Assembly (NCBI GenBank): GCA_002362385.1
Contig: DEUB01000067.1
Span: 1-64,000, forward strand
Reading direction: 5' to 3'
DNA: 64,000 nucleotides
Source: Lachnospiraceae bacterium UBA3273
GTDB lineage: Bacteria; Bacillota; Clostridia; Lachnospirales; Lachnospiraceae
Shown here: piece by piece, positions 33,816-42,797 of the stretch
How positions within the stretch are numbered: the first letter of the stretch is position 1
Layout of the letters: every line of letters begins with the position of its first letter
Program-made: the position numbers and the translations under genes
Notes under the pieces: model-generated
Databases searched by the model: none
The model's input: only the letters and a program-made list of their open reading frames with translations
What the model was told of the DNA's origin: nothing

Positions 33816-36056
33816 ATGAGAGAATATAATAAAAAAGTAAATGCTAAAATGTTTTTAAGCTTTCTTGCAATTGCTTTTGCATTGGGAGCAGGAAGCAATG
33901 TGGCCATGGCTGGCGTGCCGGAACAGAAAGCGGCGGTTTCTGAAAACGATCCGGATACAGAGAACCATAAGGAAACAGGAATAAGCCTTAAGGAAACGGG
34001 AATAAGCCTTAAAGAAACAGAAACTCCCGGGGAGACTGAAGCCGGACAAAAGATCGGAAAAGAAGGAGAAGATCCGCTTGAGACTTATAACGGCATTCCT
34101 ACGGAGTGGCTTCCTGAAAATGAAGAATATGTTTATGATCCTGAGTCGGGGAATTACCTGACTCAGGATGCTTTTTATAAGGCTGCCACCAAGAAAGGGA
34201 TACAGGGAGATTTTAACGGGGCTTCCTATAAGGCCTCTTATGATTCCAGACATACGCTGATCAATATTAACGTGACGGATTTCATGGGAGACGGGCATCA
34301 TCCTCTGGATAAGCGTTTTGATTACAGGGGCCGCACTTACTGGTTTCGGGATGATAAATCCCCGCTGATACAGGATGTCAATGCAAAGGGCGGGACTATC
34401 AGCATAGTGATCCTGGTGCCTTTGATAAAAAATAAGGAGATCCTGGTGGATCCTACGGCTCTTTCAAACCGGGACAAGAACGGAGAATCCCCTTATTATG
34501 CGCCCAATATACGCGGGGAAGGAAGGCACTATTACGAGGCAATGTTTGCCTGGATGGCGGAAAACTGGTGCCTGGAAAGTTGTCATGTGGATAATTTCAT
34601 TTTGGGAAATGAGGTCAATATGCCCAATCAATGGAATTTTACCGGGACGGCGGACCCCCAGTACAATGCGGAATTATATGCGGAAGAATACCTGATGCTG
34701 TATAATGCCGTGCGGGCCAAAACCTCCGCATGCAGGGTCAGCGTTTCCGTGGACCACAGCTGGCAGCACGATAATATGGGAACGGGAATAGGGGTCAGGG
34801 ATTTTCTGGAGAGGTTTCACGCCTGCTTAGGGGCAAGGCAGGGGAATGTGGACTGGACGGTGTCCTGTCATTTATATCCCGCCCTTCTTTATGAGCCGGA
34901 TATCTGGGCGGAAAAAGGGCATGTCATAGCCCTTAAATTAAATCCAAAGAACAGCGCTGCCCAGTTTGTGGACGGATATAATTTAAGTGTCATGACGGAT
35001 TACATCAGGGATAACTTCGGCCCCCATCACAGGGTCATGCTGACGGAGCAGGGATTTTCCGACGTGTTCGGACAGGAAGTCCAGGCGGCCTCCCTGGCGT
35101 TATCTTATTATGCGGCCAAATATGACCCCATGGTGGACTGTTTTATCATACATGAGGAAAACGAGAAGCCGGGACAGAATTTTTATATTGCCGGTAAGCT
35201 GGCCCAGACCGTGTACGAAAAGGCGGATTCCGATCCGGTATGGGTTGAGGCGCATACCCTTCCGGTAATAGGCGCAGGATCTTACGGACAGCTGGTGCCT
35301 TACTATGGAAGGAACATGAACAGGGCGGGTCTGGAAGGGTATGTAGACAGACTTTATCAATTGTGCCTTAACAGAAAGCCGGAACCGGCGGGACAGGCGG
35401 ATTGGATAGACAGGCTTTACAGAGGAAGGGCCACAGGGGCCCAGGCTGCTTTCGGGTTTTTCTTCAGCGATGAATTCAAGCTGTGGAATACAACTGATGA
35501 GGAGTACGTGGAATTATTGTATAACGTTATGATGGGACGCGCTTCTGATGCCGCCGGAAAAGCGGACTGGGTATATAAGCTTCATAACGGAGTGGGAAGG
35601 GAAGGCGTTTTCAGGGGATTTGCACAGTCCCGGGAATTTGAAATGATCTGTGCGTCCTATGGGATTGAACAGGGAACCGTTTCCGTTTCCGAAGCGCGGG
35701 ATAAAAATTTCGGGCTTACCACCTTTATAGCCAGGCTTTATACAAGAGCTTTGGGGAGGACCTATGAGACGGCAGGGCTGAACGACTGGTGCGGCCGGAT
35801 CCTCACGGGCTCATGGACCGTTTATGATGTGTCTACAAAAGGCTTTTTCCATTCTACGGAATTTTATAACAGGAACTTAAGTGACGATCAATATGTGAAG
35901 GTGCTTTACCGGACCTTTTTGGACCGCGAATATGACAGGGCGGGATATGATTATTGGATGAACAGACTGGCGGCCGGGGCTTCCAGGGACGAGGTGCTGG
36001 CAGGATTTTCCAATTCCCGTGAATTTGCGGAATTGATGAAAAGTTACGGCTTATAG
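33816..36056 (+). CDS. Secreted DUF5722 putative glycosidase with DUF4214 repeats, copy 1
   Basis: A 746-residue secreted protein. The signal peptide ends near AMA; VSEND is at 41-45, then a repetitive linker (KETGISL twice). Residues about 75-490 match DUF5722, a TIM-barrel-like domain. Glu266 in NFILGNEVN and Glu411 in MLTEQGFS lie at the positions expected for acid/base and nucleophile of a clan-A-type glycosidase. The C-terminal 240 residues are four DUF4214 repeats. A TTG at 33807 is an alternative start. It has a close paralogue downstream. The substrate is unknown; the co-encoded glycan is a candidate, by inference. Confidence 0.82.
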   Translation: MREYNKKVNAKMFLSFLAIAFALGAGSNVAMAGVPEQKAAVSENDPDTENHKETGISLKETGISLKETETPGETEAGQKIGKEGEDPLETYNGIPTEWLPENEEYVYDPESGNYLTQDAFYKAATKKGIQGDFNGASYKASYDSRHTLININVTDFMGDGHHPLDKRFDYRGRTYWFRDDKSPLIQDVNAKGGTISIVILVPLIKNKEILVDPTALSNRDKNGESPYYAPNIRGEGRHYYEAMFAWMAENWCLESCHVDNFILGNEVNMPNQWNFTGTADPQYNAELYAEEYLMLYNAVRAKTSACRVSVSVDHSWQHDNMGTGIGVRDFLERFHACLGARQGNVDWTVSCHLYPALLYEPDIWAEKGHVIALKLNPKNSAAQFVDGYNLSVMTDYIRDNFGPHHRVMLTEQGFSDVFGQEVQAASLALSYYAAKYDPMVDCFIIHEENEKPGQNFYIAGKLAQTVYEKADSDPVWVEAHTLPVIGAGSYGQLVPYYGRNMNRAGLEGYVDRLYQLCLNRKPEPAGQADWIDRLYRGRATGAQAAFGFFFSDEFKLWNTTDEEYVELLYNVMMGRASDAAGKADWVYKLHNGVGREGVFRGFAQSREFEMICASYGIEQGTVSVSEARDKNFGLTTFIARLYTRALGRTYETAGLNDWCGRILTGSWTVYDVSTKGFFHSTEFYNRNLSDDQYVKVLYRTFLDREYDRAGYDYWMNRLAAGASRDEVLAGFSNSREFAELMKSYGL
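33969..34020 (+). repeat. 21-base in-frame tandem repeat in the linker of the DUF5722 protein
   Basis: AAGGAAACAGGAATAAGCCT plus T occurs twice (33969-33989 and 33990-34010, one mismatch), with a partial third unit. It encodes KETGISL-KETGISL-KET. It is a slippage-prone linker of variable length and is absent from the paralogue at 36143. Confidence 0.8.
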
Positions 36057-36142
36057 ATCGTTTTTATTTGATAAGGGTCTTGACTTCCATGGGGCGGATA
36101 TATGATAATTATTAAAATGACGCTGGGAGGAAAGGTGCAATT

Positions 36143-38422
36143 ATGAAGATTAAGACAAAGCAACTATCAAAAAGAGTATTTGCCCTGTTTCTTGCCATAA
36201 CGCTTATGGCGGGCACGGGAGTAACTGCATTTGCGAAAGAGCAGACAGGCACAGATGCCTTGATGTCGGAAACGGAAGGGACCGTTTCTGAAAACGATGA
36301 AAAGAATGCGGCAGTTACTGATGAGGACGAAAAAGAGACGGATTCCGAAGAGAAAGATAAGGAAGAAAAGGTAAAAGACGAAGAAGAGGGATTCAAACCG
36401 GGGAAAGAAGGCGAAGACCCGCTGGAAACCTATAACGGAATTCTCACGGAATGGCTTGAGGACGACGGGGAATATGTATATTCCGAGGAAGCCGGCAGCT
36501 ATGTGACAGAGGATGCCTTCGCAAAAACATCCACCAAAAAGGGAGTCCAGGGAGATTTTAACGGAGCGGATTATATAGGCAGCTACGGCGGACAGCATAC
36601 TCTGCTTAATCTCCGAGTAACGGACTTTATGGGCGACGGTTCGATCCCCACAGATAAAAAATTTATTTATAACGACCGCATTTACTATTTCAGGGATACC
36701 TTTTCCACACTGATTAGAAGCGCCAACGCAAAGGGTGCTACGGTCAGCATGACTATTTTGGTTCCCTATCAATCCAATAAAGAGATCCTGATAGATTCCA
36801 CAGCTTTGGCCAACAGGGGAAATAATACCAAAAATTCCCCATATTATGCTCCAAATGTCAGGGGAGAGGGCAGGCACTATTACGAAGCGCTGTTTGCCTG
36901 GATGGCTGAAAACTGGTGTAAGGCGGACTGCCATGTGGATAACTTTATTCTGGGCAATGAAGTAAATATGCCCAATTCATGGTGTTTTAGCGGCAGCTCG
37001 GATGCGCAGTATAACGTCGATCTGTATGCGGACGCATATATGATCCTCTATAACGCTATCCGTTCCAAAACATCTGTGTCAAGGGTCAGCGTTTCTTTAG
37101 ACCACAGCTGGCAGCACAATGATGAAGGCAGGGGGATTGCCACCAAGGACTATTTAGATCGGTTCAATGCCGCAATCTCAGCAAGACAGGCCAATGTGGA
37201 CTGGAGTATTTCCTACCATCTATATCCAACCATTTTATCCCAGCCGGATATCTGGGTGGAGCTTGCCCATATGCCTGACGCTCCGGAGATCGACTTAAAT
37301 CCCAAGAGAGCGGACGCCCAGTTTGTGGACGGTAATAATTTAAGCATTATGACCGATTATGTAAAAAATACTTTTGGACCCCAGCACAGGATCCTGTTGA
37401 CGGAACAGGGCTTTTCCCAGTATATGGGGACCGATATCCAGGCGGCGAGTCTGGCGTATTCCTATTATGCGGCAAAATATGATCCCATGGTGGATTGCTT
37501 TATCATCAATCAGGCCAACGAAGGCGGAAAACTAAACTTCTCCATCGGGGGCGTACTGGCAGGAGATGTATTCGCAAGGCTGGATTCCGATCCGGCATGG
37601 GTGGAGTCCCAGACCCTGCCCGTCATAGGAGTAAGCTCTTATTCGGAGATCGTGCCGGGGTACGGAAGAGTGGTAAACAGGGCGCAGGTAGAAGCTTTTG
37701 TTACCAGGCTTTATGAAATGTGCCTGAAAAGACAGCCTGACGAGTCAGGTCTTGCAGATTGGACCAACAAATTATGTAACGGCCAGATCTCAGGGGCGGA
37801 AGCGGCGCGGGGATTTTTCCTAAGCGATGAGATCAAGCTTTGGAATCTGACAAATGAAGAGTATGTGGAATTATTATATAATGTCATGATGGGCCGTGCT
37901 TCCGATGCCGGCGGAAAAGCCGACTGGGTATATAAGCTGAATAACGGCGTAGGAAGAGAAGGCGTATACAGAGGCTTTGCGGAATCGACAGAATTCGGTA
38001 ACATCTGTAATGATTACGGTATCATCAGAGGAAGCATCAAGGTTGACGGACTGGAAGGAAGGGATAAAAACCCCGGACTGACCACCTTTGTGGCAAGGCT
38101 TTATACCAAGGCTTTAGGCAGAGAATACGAGGTTGACGGCTTAAACGACTGGTGCAACCGGATTACCAGCGGACAATGGTCCATCAATGATGTTTCCACA
38201 ACGGGATTTTTCACTTCCCCGGAATTTTTGGCAAAGAATTTGAGCAATGACGAATATGTGAAGGTTCTTTACCGTACATTCTTTGACAGGGAATATGACC
38301 AGGCGGGATATGACGACTGGATGAACAGGCTGGCAAAGGGAACAAGCAGGAATGAGGTTATGTTAGGCTTTGCCAATTCCAGAGAGTTTGCAGAATTGAA
38401 AGCATCCTTTGGATTGCGGTGA
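36143..38422 (+). CDS. Secreted DUF5722 putative glycosidase with DUF4214 repeats, copy 2
   Basis: A 759-residue paralogue of the preceding protein. The signal peptide ends near AFA (31), the VSEND motif is at 48-52, and a Lys/Glu-rich linker spans about 53-90. The DUF5722 barrel has candidate catalytic Glu273 (NFILGNEVN) and Glu421 (LLTEQGFS). The final 240 residues are four DUF4214 repeats. It has its own leader with TTGACT at about 36082 as a possible -35, and a strong terminator downstream, so it may be expressed separately from the glycan operon that follows. Confidence 0.85.
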   Translation: MKIKTKQLSKRVFALFLAITLMAGTGVTAFAKEQTGTDALMSETEGTVSENDEKNAAVTDEDEKETDSEEKDKEEKVKDEEEGFKPGKEGEDPLETYNGILTEWLEDDGEYVYSEEAGSYVTEDAFAKTSTKKGVQGDFNGADYIGSYGGQHTLLNLRVTDFMGDGSIPTDKKFIYNDRIYYFRDTFSTLIRSANAKGATVSMTILVPYQSNKEILIDSTALANRGNNTKNSPYYAPNVRGEGRHYYEALFAWMAENWCKADCHVDNFILGNEVNMPNSWCFSGSSDAQYNVDLYADAYMILYNAIRSKTSVSRVSVSLDHSWQHNDEGRGIATKDYLDRFNAAISARQANVDWSISYHLYPTILSQPDIWVELAHMPDAPEIDLNPKRADAQFVDGNNLSIMTDYVKNTFGPQHRILLTEQGFSQYMGTDIQAASLAYSYYAAKYDPMVDCFIINQANEGGKLNFSIGGVLAGDVFARLDSDPAWVESQTLPVIGVSSYSEIVPGYGRVVNRAQVEAFVTRLYEMCLKRQPDESGLADWTNKLCNGQISGAEAARGFFLSDEIKLWNLTNEEYVELLYNVMMGRASDAGGKADWVYKLNNGVGREGVYRGFAESTEFGNICNDYGIIRGSIKVDGLEGRDKNPGLTTFVARLYTKALGREYEVDGLNDWCNRITSGQWSINDVSTTGFFTSPEFLAKNLSNDEYVKVLYRTFFDREYDQAGYDDWMNRLAKGTSRNEVMLGFANSREFAELKASFGLR

Positions 38423-38462
38423 TAAAAGCAGTTTAATGCTGTGATAAAGAATATGAAATAAC

Positions 38463-38525
38463 GAAAGGGTACTTCTGCATGATTTTCCTCTTTTTGGAAA
38501 AACTTACAGGGTACCCTTTCTTTTT
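38463..38525 (+). terminator. Strong intrinsic terminator before the second glycan operon
   Basis: GAAAGGGTAC (38463-38472) pairs perfectly with GTACCCTTTC (38511-38520), with an inner TTTTCC/GGAAAA hairpin, and is followed by TTTTT. Confidence 0.88.
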
Positions 38526-38590
38526 AAAATCCGGGATAAATCTAGGATGAATACCAAGAAATATTTACTTTAGGAAGTAATAATGTTAAA

Positions 38591-40489
38591 ATGAAAGCTA
38601 TGAAAAAGTTTATTAAAGATAAAATTCTGGATATACCGCTTAATAGAATCATCATACTGACGCTTATGGATATCTGCGGCATGTTTGCGGCGGGGATATT
38701 GTCGTTATATATCAGGTATGATTTTAAATTTATGGACATCCCCAGGCTGTTTATCAATACGGTCATGGAGGCGTTCCCTGTTAATGTGATCATTACCATT
38801 CTGATATACTGGCTGTTCCGGCTTTATAAGAGCGTCTGGAGATATGCCAGCGATTCGGAGCTTTTTAATATACTGGTAGCTGTATTTATCTGTGCCCTGA
38901 TGCAGCCGGTCATTTTTCTGGTCATGGGCAGGAGGATGCCTTACAGCTATCCTTTTTTCTATGGCTTTTTTATGCTGCTTTTTTCTGCAGGCACCCGCTT
39001 TTCCTACCGTATCCTGCGCGTGCTGCAGCACAGGCGGATACACCGGATGCAGAAGGAGCAGGATATCAACTGTATGATCGTAGGCGCCGGAGCTTCCGGG
39101 AATACCATTATCAAGGAAATACAGACCAGCAGCTATCTGAGGATGAACCCGGTCTGCGTCATAGACGACAACCCCATCTGCCACGGCAAGTATTTGAGGG
39201 GGGTTCCCATCGTGGGGGACAGGAATACCATACCGGATAACGTGGAAAAATTTAATGTCAGCGAGATCATCATCGCCCTTCCTTCCGCCAAGAAGTCCCA
39301 GGTCAAGGGGATTTTGGAAATCTGTAAGGATACCGGCTGCAAAATGCGGATCCTGCCGGGCGTGTACCAGCTCATTAACGGGGATGTGAACGTTTCCAAG
39401 CTCAGGGAAGTGGATATTGAAGACCTTTTGGGCAGGGAGCCTATTGAGGTCAATATTGATGAGATTTTAGGTTATGTGGAAAATAAAACGGTCCTGGTCA
39501 CGGGAGGCGGCGGCTCCATCGGAAGCGAGATCTGCAGACAGGTGGCGGCCCACAATCCCCGGAAACTAATAATTGTGGATATTTATGAGAATACTACTTA
39601 TGAGGTACAGCAGGAGCTTGGCCGCAAATATCCCAAACTGGATTTTACGGTGCTGATTGCTTCCGTGCGCAACACCCACCGGATGAACAGCATTATGAAG
39701 GAATACAGGCCGGACATTGTCTATCATGCGGCGGCCCACAAGCATGTGCCGCTCATGGAGGAAAGCCCCAATGAGGCCATCAAAAATAATGTTTTCGGCA
39801 CTTTAAAGACTGCTGTGGCGGCAGATAAGTACGGCGTTAAGAAGTTTGTCATGATCTCTACGGATAAGGCGGTAAACCCTACCAATGTTATGGGAGCCTC
39901 TAAAAGGATCTGCGAAATGATCATCCAGACCATGGACAAGCATTCGGAAACGGATTTTGTGGCGGTGCGCTTTGGAAATGTTTTAGGCAGCAACGGCAGC
40001 GTGATCCCCCTGTTCAAAAAGCAGATTGAAGCGGGGGGGCCGGTTACGGTCACACATCCGGATATCATACGCTATTTTATGACCATTCCCGAGGCGGTCT
40101 CTCTCGTGCTGCAGGCGGGGGCCTACGCAAAGGGCGGGGAAATCTTTGTGCTGGATATGGGAGAACCGGTCAAGATCTTAGACCTTGCCAAAAACCTGAT
40201 CAAGCTTTCGGGGTACAAGGTGGATGAGGATATCAAGATCGAATTTACGGGCCTTCGTCCCGGCGAGAAGATGTATGAGGAGCTTTTGATGGATGAAGAG
40301 GGGCTGACGGCCACGGCAAATAAGATGATCCACATCGGAAAGCCCATTGAATTTGATGAGGAAGAGTTTGCAAAAGGTCTTACGGAGCTTGAAGAGGCGT
40401 CTTTAAAAGACTCTCCCGATATCAAGGAGGTTGTCAGCAGGATCGTGCCTACTTATACCATTGACCACAGCGAAGAGACGCAGGAATAA
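38591..40489 (+). CDS. Membrane nucleotide-sugar 4,6-dehydratase (CapD/WbpM/PglF family)
   Basis: A 632-residue enzyme: four N-terminal membrane helices (about 1-130), a nucleotide-binding-like middle domain (GAGASGNTII), and a C-terminal extended SDR domain from about residue 295. That domain has VTGGGGSIGSEI, AAAHKHVPLME, the STDKAVNPTNVMGASKR active site with Met in place of Tyr, and GLRPGEKMYEELL. These are UDP-GlcNAc C4/C6-dehydratases that give the 4-keto-6-deoxy precursor of QuiNAc, FucNAc or bacillosamine-type sugars. The reductase-like gene at 41129 and the small initiating transferase at 40533 would complete and load the first sugar. Confidence 0.92.
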   Translation: MKAMKKFIKDKILDIPLNRIIILTLMDICGMFAAGILSLYIRYDFKFMDIPRLFINTVMEAFPVNVIITILIYWLFRLYKSVWRYASDSELFNILVAVFICALMQPVIFLVMGRRMPYSYPFFYGFFMLLFSAGTRFSYRILRVLQHRRIHRMQKEQDINCMIVGAGASGNTIIKEIQTSSYLRMNPVCVIDDNPICHGKYLRGVPIVGDRNTIPDNVEKFNVSEIIIALPSAKKSQVKGILEICKDTGCKMRILPGVYQLINGDVNVSKLREVDIEDLLGREPIEVNIDEILGYVENKTVLVTGGGGSIGSEICRQVAAHNPRKLIIVDIYENTTYEVQQELGRKYPKLDFTVLIASVRNTHRMNSIMKEYRPDIVYHAAAHKHVPLMEESPNEAIKNNVFGTLKTAVAADKYGVKKFVMISTDKAVNPTNVMGASKRICEMIIQTMDKHSETDFVAVRFGNVLGSNGSVIPLFKKQIEAGGPVTVTHPDIIRYFMTIPEAVSLVLQAGAYAKGGEIFVLDMGEPVKILDLAKNLIKLSGYKVDEDIKIEFTGLRPGEKMYEELLMDEEGLTATANKMIHIGKPIEFDEEEFAKGLTELEEASLKDSPDIKEVVSRIVPTYTIDHSEETQE

Positions 40490-40532
40490 GGAAGCCGTAA
40501 ACTTCAGAAAAAAGGATGAACAGGAGGAAAAC

Positions 40533-41132
40533 ATGTATCAGAAATGGAAACGCTTTGTAGATTTTATGCTCTCACTTATGGGATTGATCGTGCTTTCTCC
40601 TCTTTTTTTGATTCTGGCTGTTATGATCAAAGCGGAATCGAAGGGTCCGGTGTTTTTTAAACAGAAGCGGGTGGGAATCCACAAAAAACATTTCATGATC
40701 TTAAAATTCCGGACCATGCGGACGGATACCCCAAAGGATATGCCGACCCATCTTCTCAAAAATCCGGAACAGTATATTACGAAGATGGGGAAATTTTTAC
40801 GTAAGACAAGCCTTGACGAGCTGCCCCAGCTTATTAATATCTTAAAAGGGGATATGGCGGTGGTAGGCCCGAGGCCGGCTCTCTACAACCAGTACGACCT
40901 GATCGAAGAACGGGACAAATACGGTGCAAACGACATCAGGCCGGGACTTACGGGCTGGGCGCAGATCAACGGCAGGGATGAGCTGGAAATTCCCGTAAAA
41001 GCCAGACTTGACGGGGAATATAAAGAAAAGATGGGATTTTTCATGGATCTGCGCTGCTTTTTCGGAACCTTTTTAAGCGTGCTGAAAAGTGAAGGCGTTG
41101 TAGAAGGCGGTACGGGAGCGATGAAAAGGTGA
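40533..41132 (+). CDS. Short-form initiating sugar-phosphate transferase (PglC/WcaJ-C-like)
   Basis: A 199-residue monotopic phosphoglycosyltransferase: one N-terminal hydrophobic segment (LSLMGLIVLSPLFLILAVMI), then the catalytic domain with GPVFFKQKRVG, LKFRTMR, KTSLDELPQLINIL and VGPRPAL. It transfers the first sugar-phosphate onto undecaprenyl phosphate. The ATG at 40533 with AGGAGG upstream is chosen over the longer frame. It is distinct from the long-form enzyme at 17931-19352, so the window encodes two chain-initiation routes. Its stop overlaps the next gene by four bases. Confidence 0.92.
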   Translation: MYQKWKRFVDFMLSLMGLIVLSPLFLILAVMIKAESKGPVFFKQKRVGIHKKHFMILKFRTMRTDTPKDMPTHLLKNPEQYITKMGKFLRKTSLDELPQLINILKGDMAVVGPRPALYNQYDLIEERDKYGANDIRPGLTGWAQINGRDELEIPVKARLDGEYKEKMGFFMDLRCFFGTFLSVLKSEGVVEGGTGAMKR

Positions 41133-41965
41133 AGAAAATACTGATAACCGGTAAAAACAGTTATATAGGGACAAACGTGGAGCGGTATCTTGCGGAAAGG
41201 TCATACCAGGTGGACACTGTTGATATGAGAGGGAATGCCTGGAGGGAATATGACTTTTCGTCATATGATGCCGTATTTCATGTGGCAGGGATCGCCCATG
41301 CGGATGTGGAAAAGGTCTCGGAAGAGGAAAAGAAGCGCTATTATGATGTAAACTGCCGTCTGGCCGTGGAAACGGCGAAGAAGGCAAAAAAGCAGGGCGT
41401 GGGGCTGTTCCTTTATATGAGCAGCATTATCGTATACGGCGAAAGCGGAGGCATAGGGGAGAAACGGGTCATCACAAAGGATACGCCTCTTGCGCCCGCA
41501 AATTTTTACGGGGACAGCAAGGTAAAAGCGGAGGAAGGCTTAAAGCCCCTTGCAGATGGGGATTTTAAGGTTGCGATCCTGCGGCCTCCCATGATTTACG
41601 GGGAGGGATGTAAAGGGAATTACCGCACTCTGGAGAAAATTGCAAAAGTCATGCCCTTTTTTCCCGCCATAGAAAACGAAAGAAGCGTTTTATCCATAGA
41701 AAACCTGGCAAAAGCCGTAAGGCAGATCATAGAAGAGCCTGAAAGCGGTATTTATTTTCCACAGGATGATGAGTACGGGTATACGTCCGGGATGGTACAG
41801 GACATTGCGGCGGGACGGGGAAAGAAGGTGCGTCTGACTAAGCTTTTCAATCCCCTTGTGAAGGGTATGGGCAGAACAAAGGGGAAGTATGGAAAGCTTG
41901 TAAACAAGGCTTTCGGGAATCTTTGCTATGATAAGGAATTGAAGGTGGAAAAATGGAACCCTTAG
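41129..41965 (+). CDS. NAD-dependent epimerase/reductase for a deoxyhexose
   Basis: A 278-residue extended SDR with N-terminal ILITGKNSYIGTNV as the Rossmann loop, YMSSIIVYG with the catalytic Ser, and YGDSK as the YxxxK motif. It starts with GTG and overlaps the previous stop (GTGA). Next to a 4,6-dehydratase and a PglC-like transferase, it most likely reduces the 4-keto intermediate to a 6-deoxy-HexNAc such as QuiNAc or FucNAc, by analogy with WbpV-type enzymes. A simple C4-epimerase is the alternative. Confidence 0.85.
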   Translation: MKKILITGKNSYIGTNVERYLAERSYQVDTVDMRGNAWREYDFSSYDAVFHVAGIAHADVEKVSEEEKKRYYDVNCRLAVETAKKAKKQGVGLFLYMSSIIVYGESGGIGEKRVITKDTPLAPANFYGDSKVKAEEGLKPLADGDFKVAILRPPMIYGEGCKGNYRTLEKIAKVMPFFPAIENERSVLSIENLAKAVRQIIEEPESGIYFPQDDEYGYTSGMVQDIAAGRGKKVRLTKLFNPLVKGMGRTKGKYGKLVNKAFGNLCYDKELKVEKWNP

Positions 41966-42693
41966 TGACCGTTGTCACTGTGGCATTTAACAGTGAAAAG
42001 ACCATTGAAAAGACCATAAAATCCGTTTTGGGCCAGACCTATCCCAGGATCGAATATCTGATCATAGACGGCAGGAGCAGCGACAAAACGGTGGAGCTTT
42101 GTAAGAGATATGAAAAGCAGGCCCTTGAAAGAGGGTACTTATACAGGATCGTATCGGAAAAGGATAAGGGGATTTATGACGCCATGAATAAGGGGATCGC
42201 CATGGCTAAGGGGGAAATACTGGGCTTTATCAACAGCGACGACTGGTATGAAAAAGACGCGGTGTCTCTTTCCGTAAAGACCATGCTTAAGAAGGGCTGC
42301 GATATTACCTTTGGGGATATTGCCATACATAAGGCCGACGGCAGCCGTATCATAAAAAAAGCGGCCCTTTCCCGCTATGAGACGTCCAGACATTGGAACC
42401 ACCCTACCATGTTTGTGAAAACGTCGGTTTACAGGGAGTTTCCCTTTAGGCAGAAGGGGATCCACGATGATTACGGAGTCTACCTTGCCATGAAGAAGGC
42501 GGGAAAAAAGGTGGAGGTCATCCACAGGGTCCTTGCCGACTTCAGTATGGGCGGGGCAAGCAATAAAAGAAGTCTCAGGCTGTCCGTAAAGCGTATTAAG
42601 GACCGGTACGGGTGTTATCGGGATAACGGTTATGGCAGATGGTATATCATAGAATGTATTTTGATGGAAGCTGGAAAATTTATCTTTGGATAG
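41953..42693 (+). CDS. Family 2 glycosyltransferase
   Basis: A 246-residue GT-A transferase with VTVVTVAFNSEKTIEKTIKS, IIDGRSSDKT and FINSDDWYEKD (DxD-type metal site). It resembles WcaA/WcaE-type enzymes of capsule loci, without membrane helices. It overlaps the reductase by 13 bases, which implies coupled translation, and probably adds the second sugar. The donor is unknown. Confidence 0.92.
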   Translation: MEPLVTVVTVAFNSEKTIEKTIKSVLGQTYPRIEYLIIDGRSSDKTVELCKRYEKQALERGYLYRIVSEKDKGIYDAMNKGIAMAKGEILGFINSDDWYEKDAVSLSVKTMLKKGCDITFGDIAIHKADGSRIIKKAALSRYETSRHWNHPTMFVKTSVYREFPFRQKGIHDDYGVYLAMKKAGKKVEVIHRVLADFSMGGASNKRSLRLSVKRIKDRYGCYRDNGYGRWYIIECILMEAGKFIFG

Positions 42694-42797
42694 CAAGCGT
42701 TATTTATTAAATTGATATGATAATTTTCTGCACGAAACCTGTGGCGGGATTTTGATTGAACGGCAGGGATAAAGGGAAAGAAAGGAATAGTAAAAAA

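Noticed and set aside
36167..36934. 255-codon minus-strand frame within the second DUF5722 gene
   Set aside because: Antisense to a signal-peptide-bearing, paralogue-supported CDS; its composition mirrors the reverse complement of that gene.
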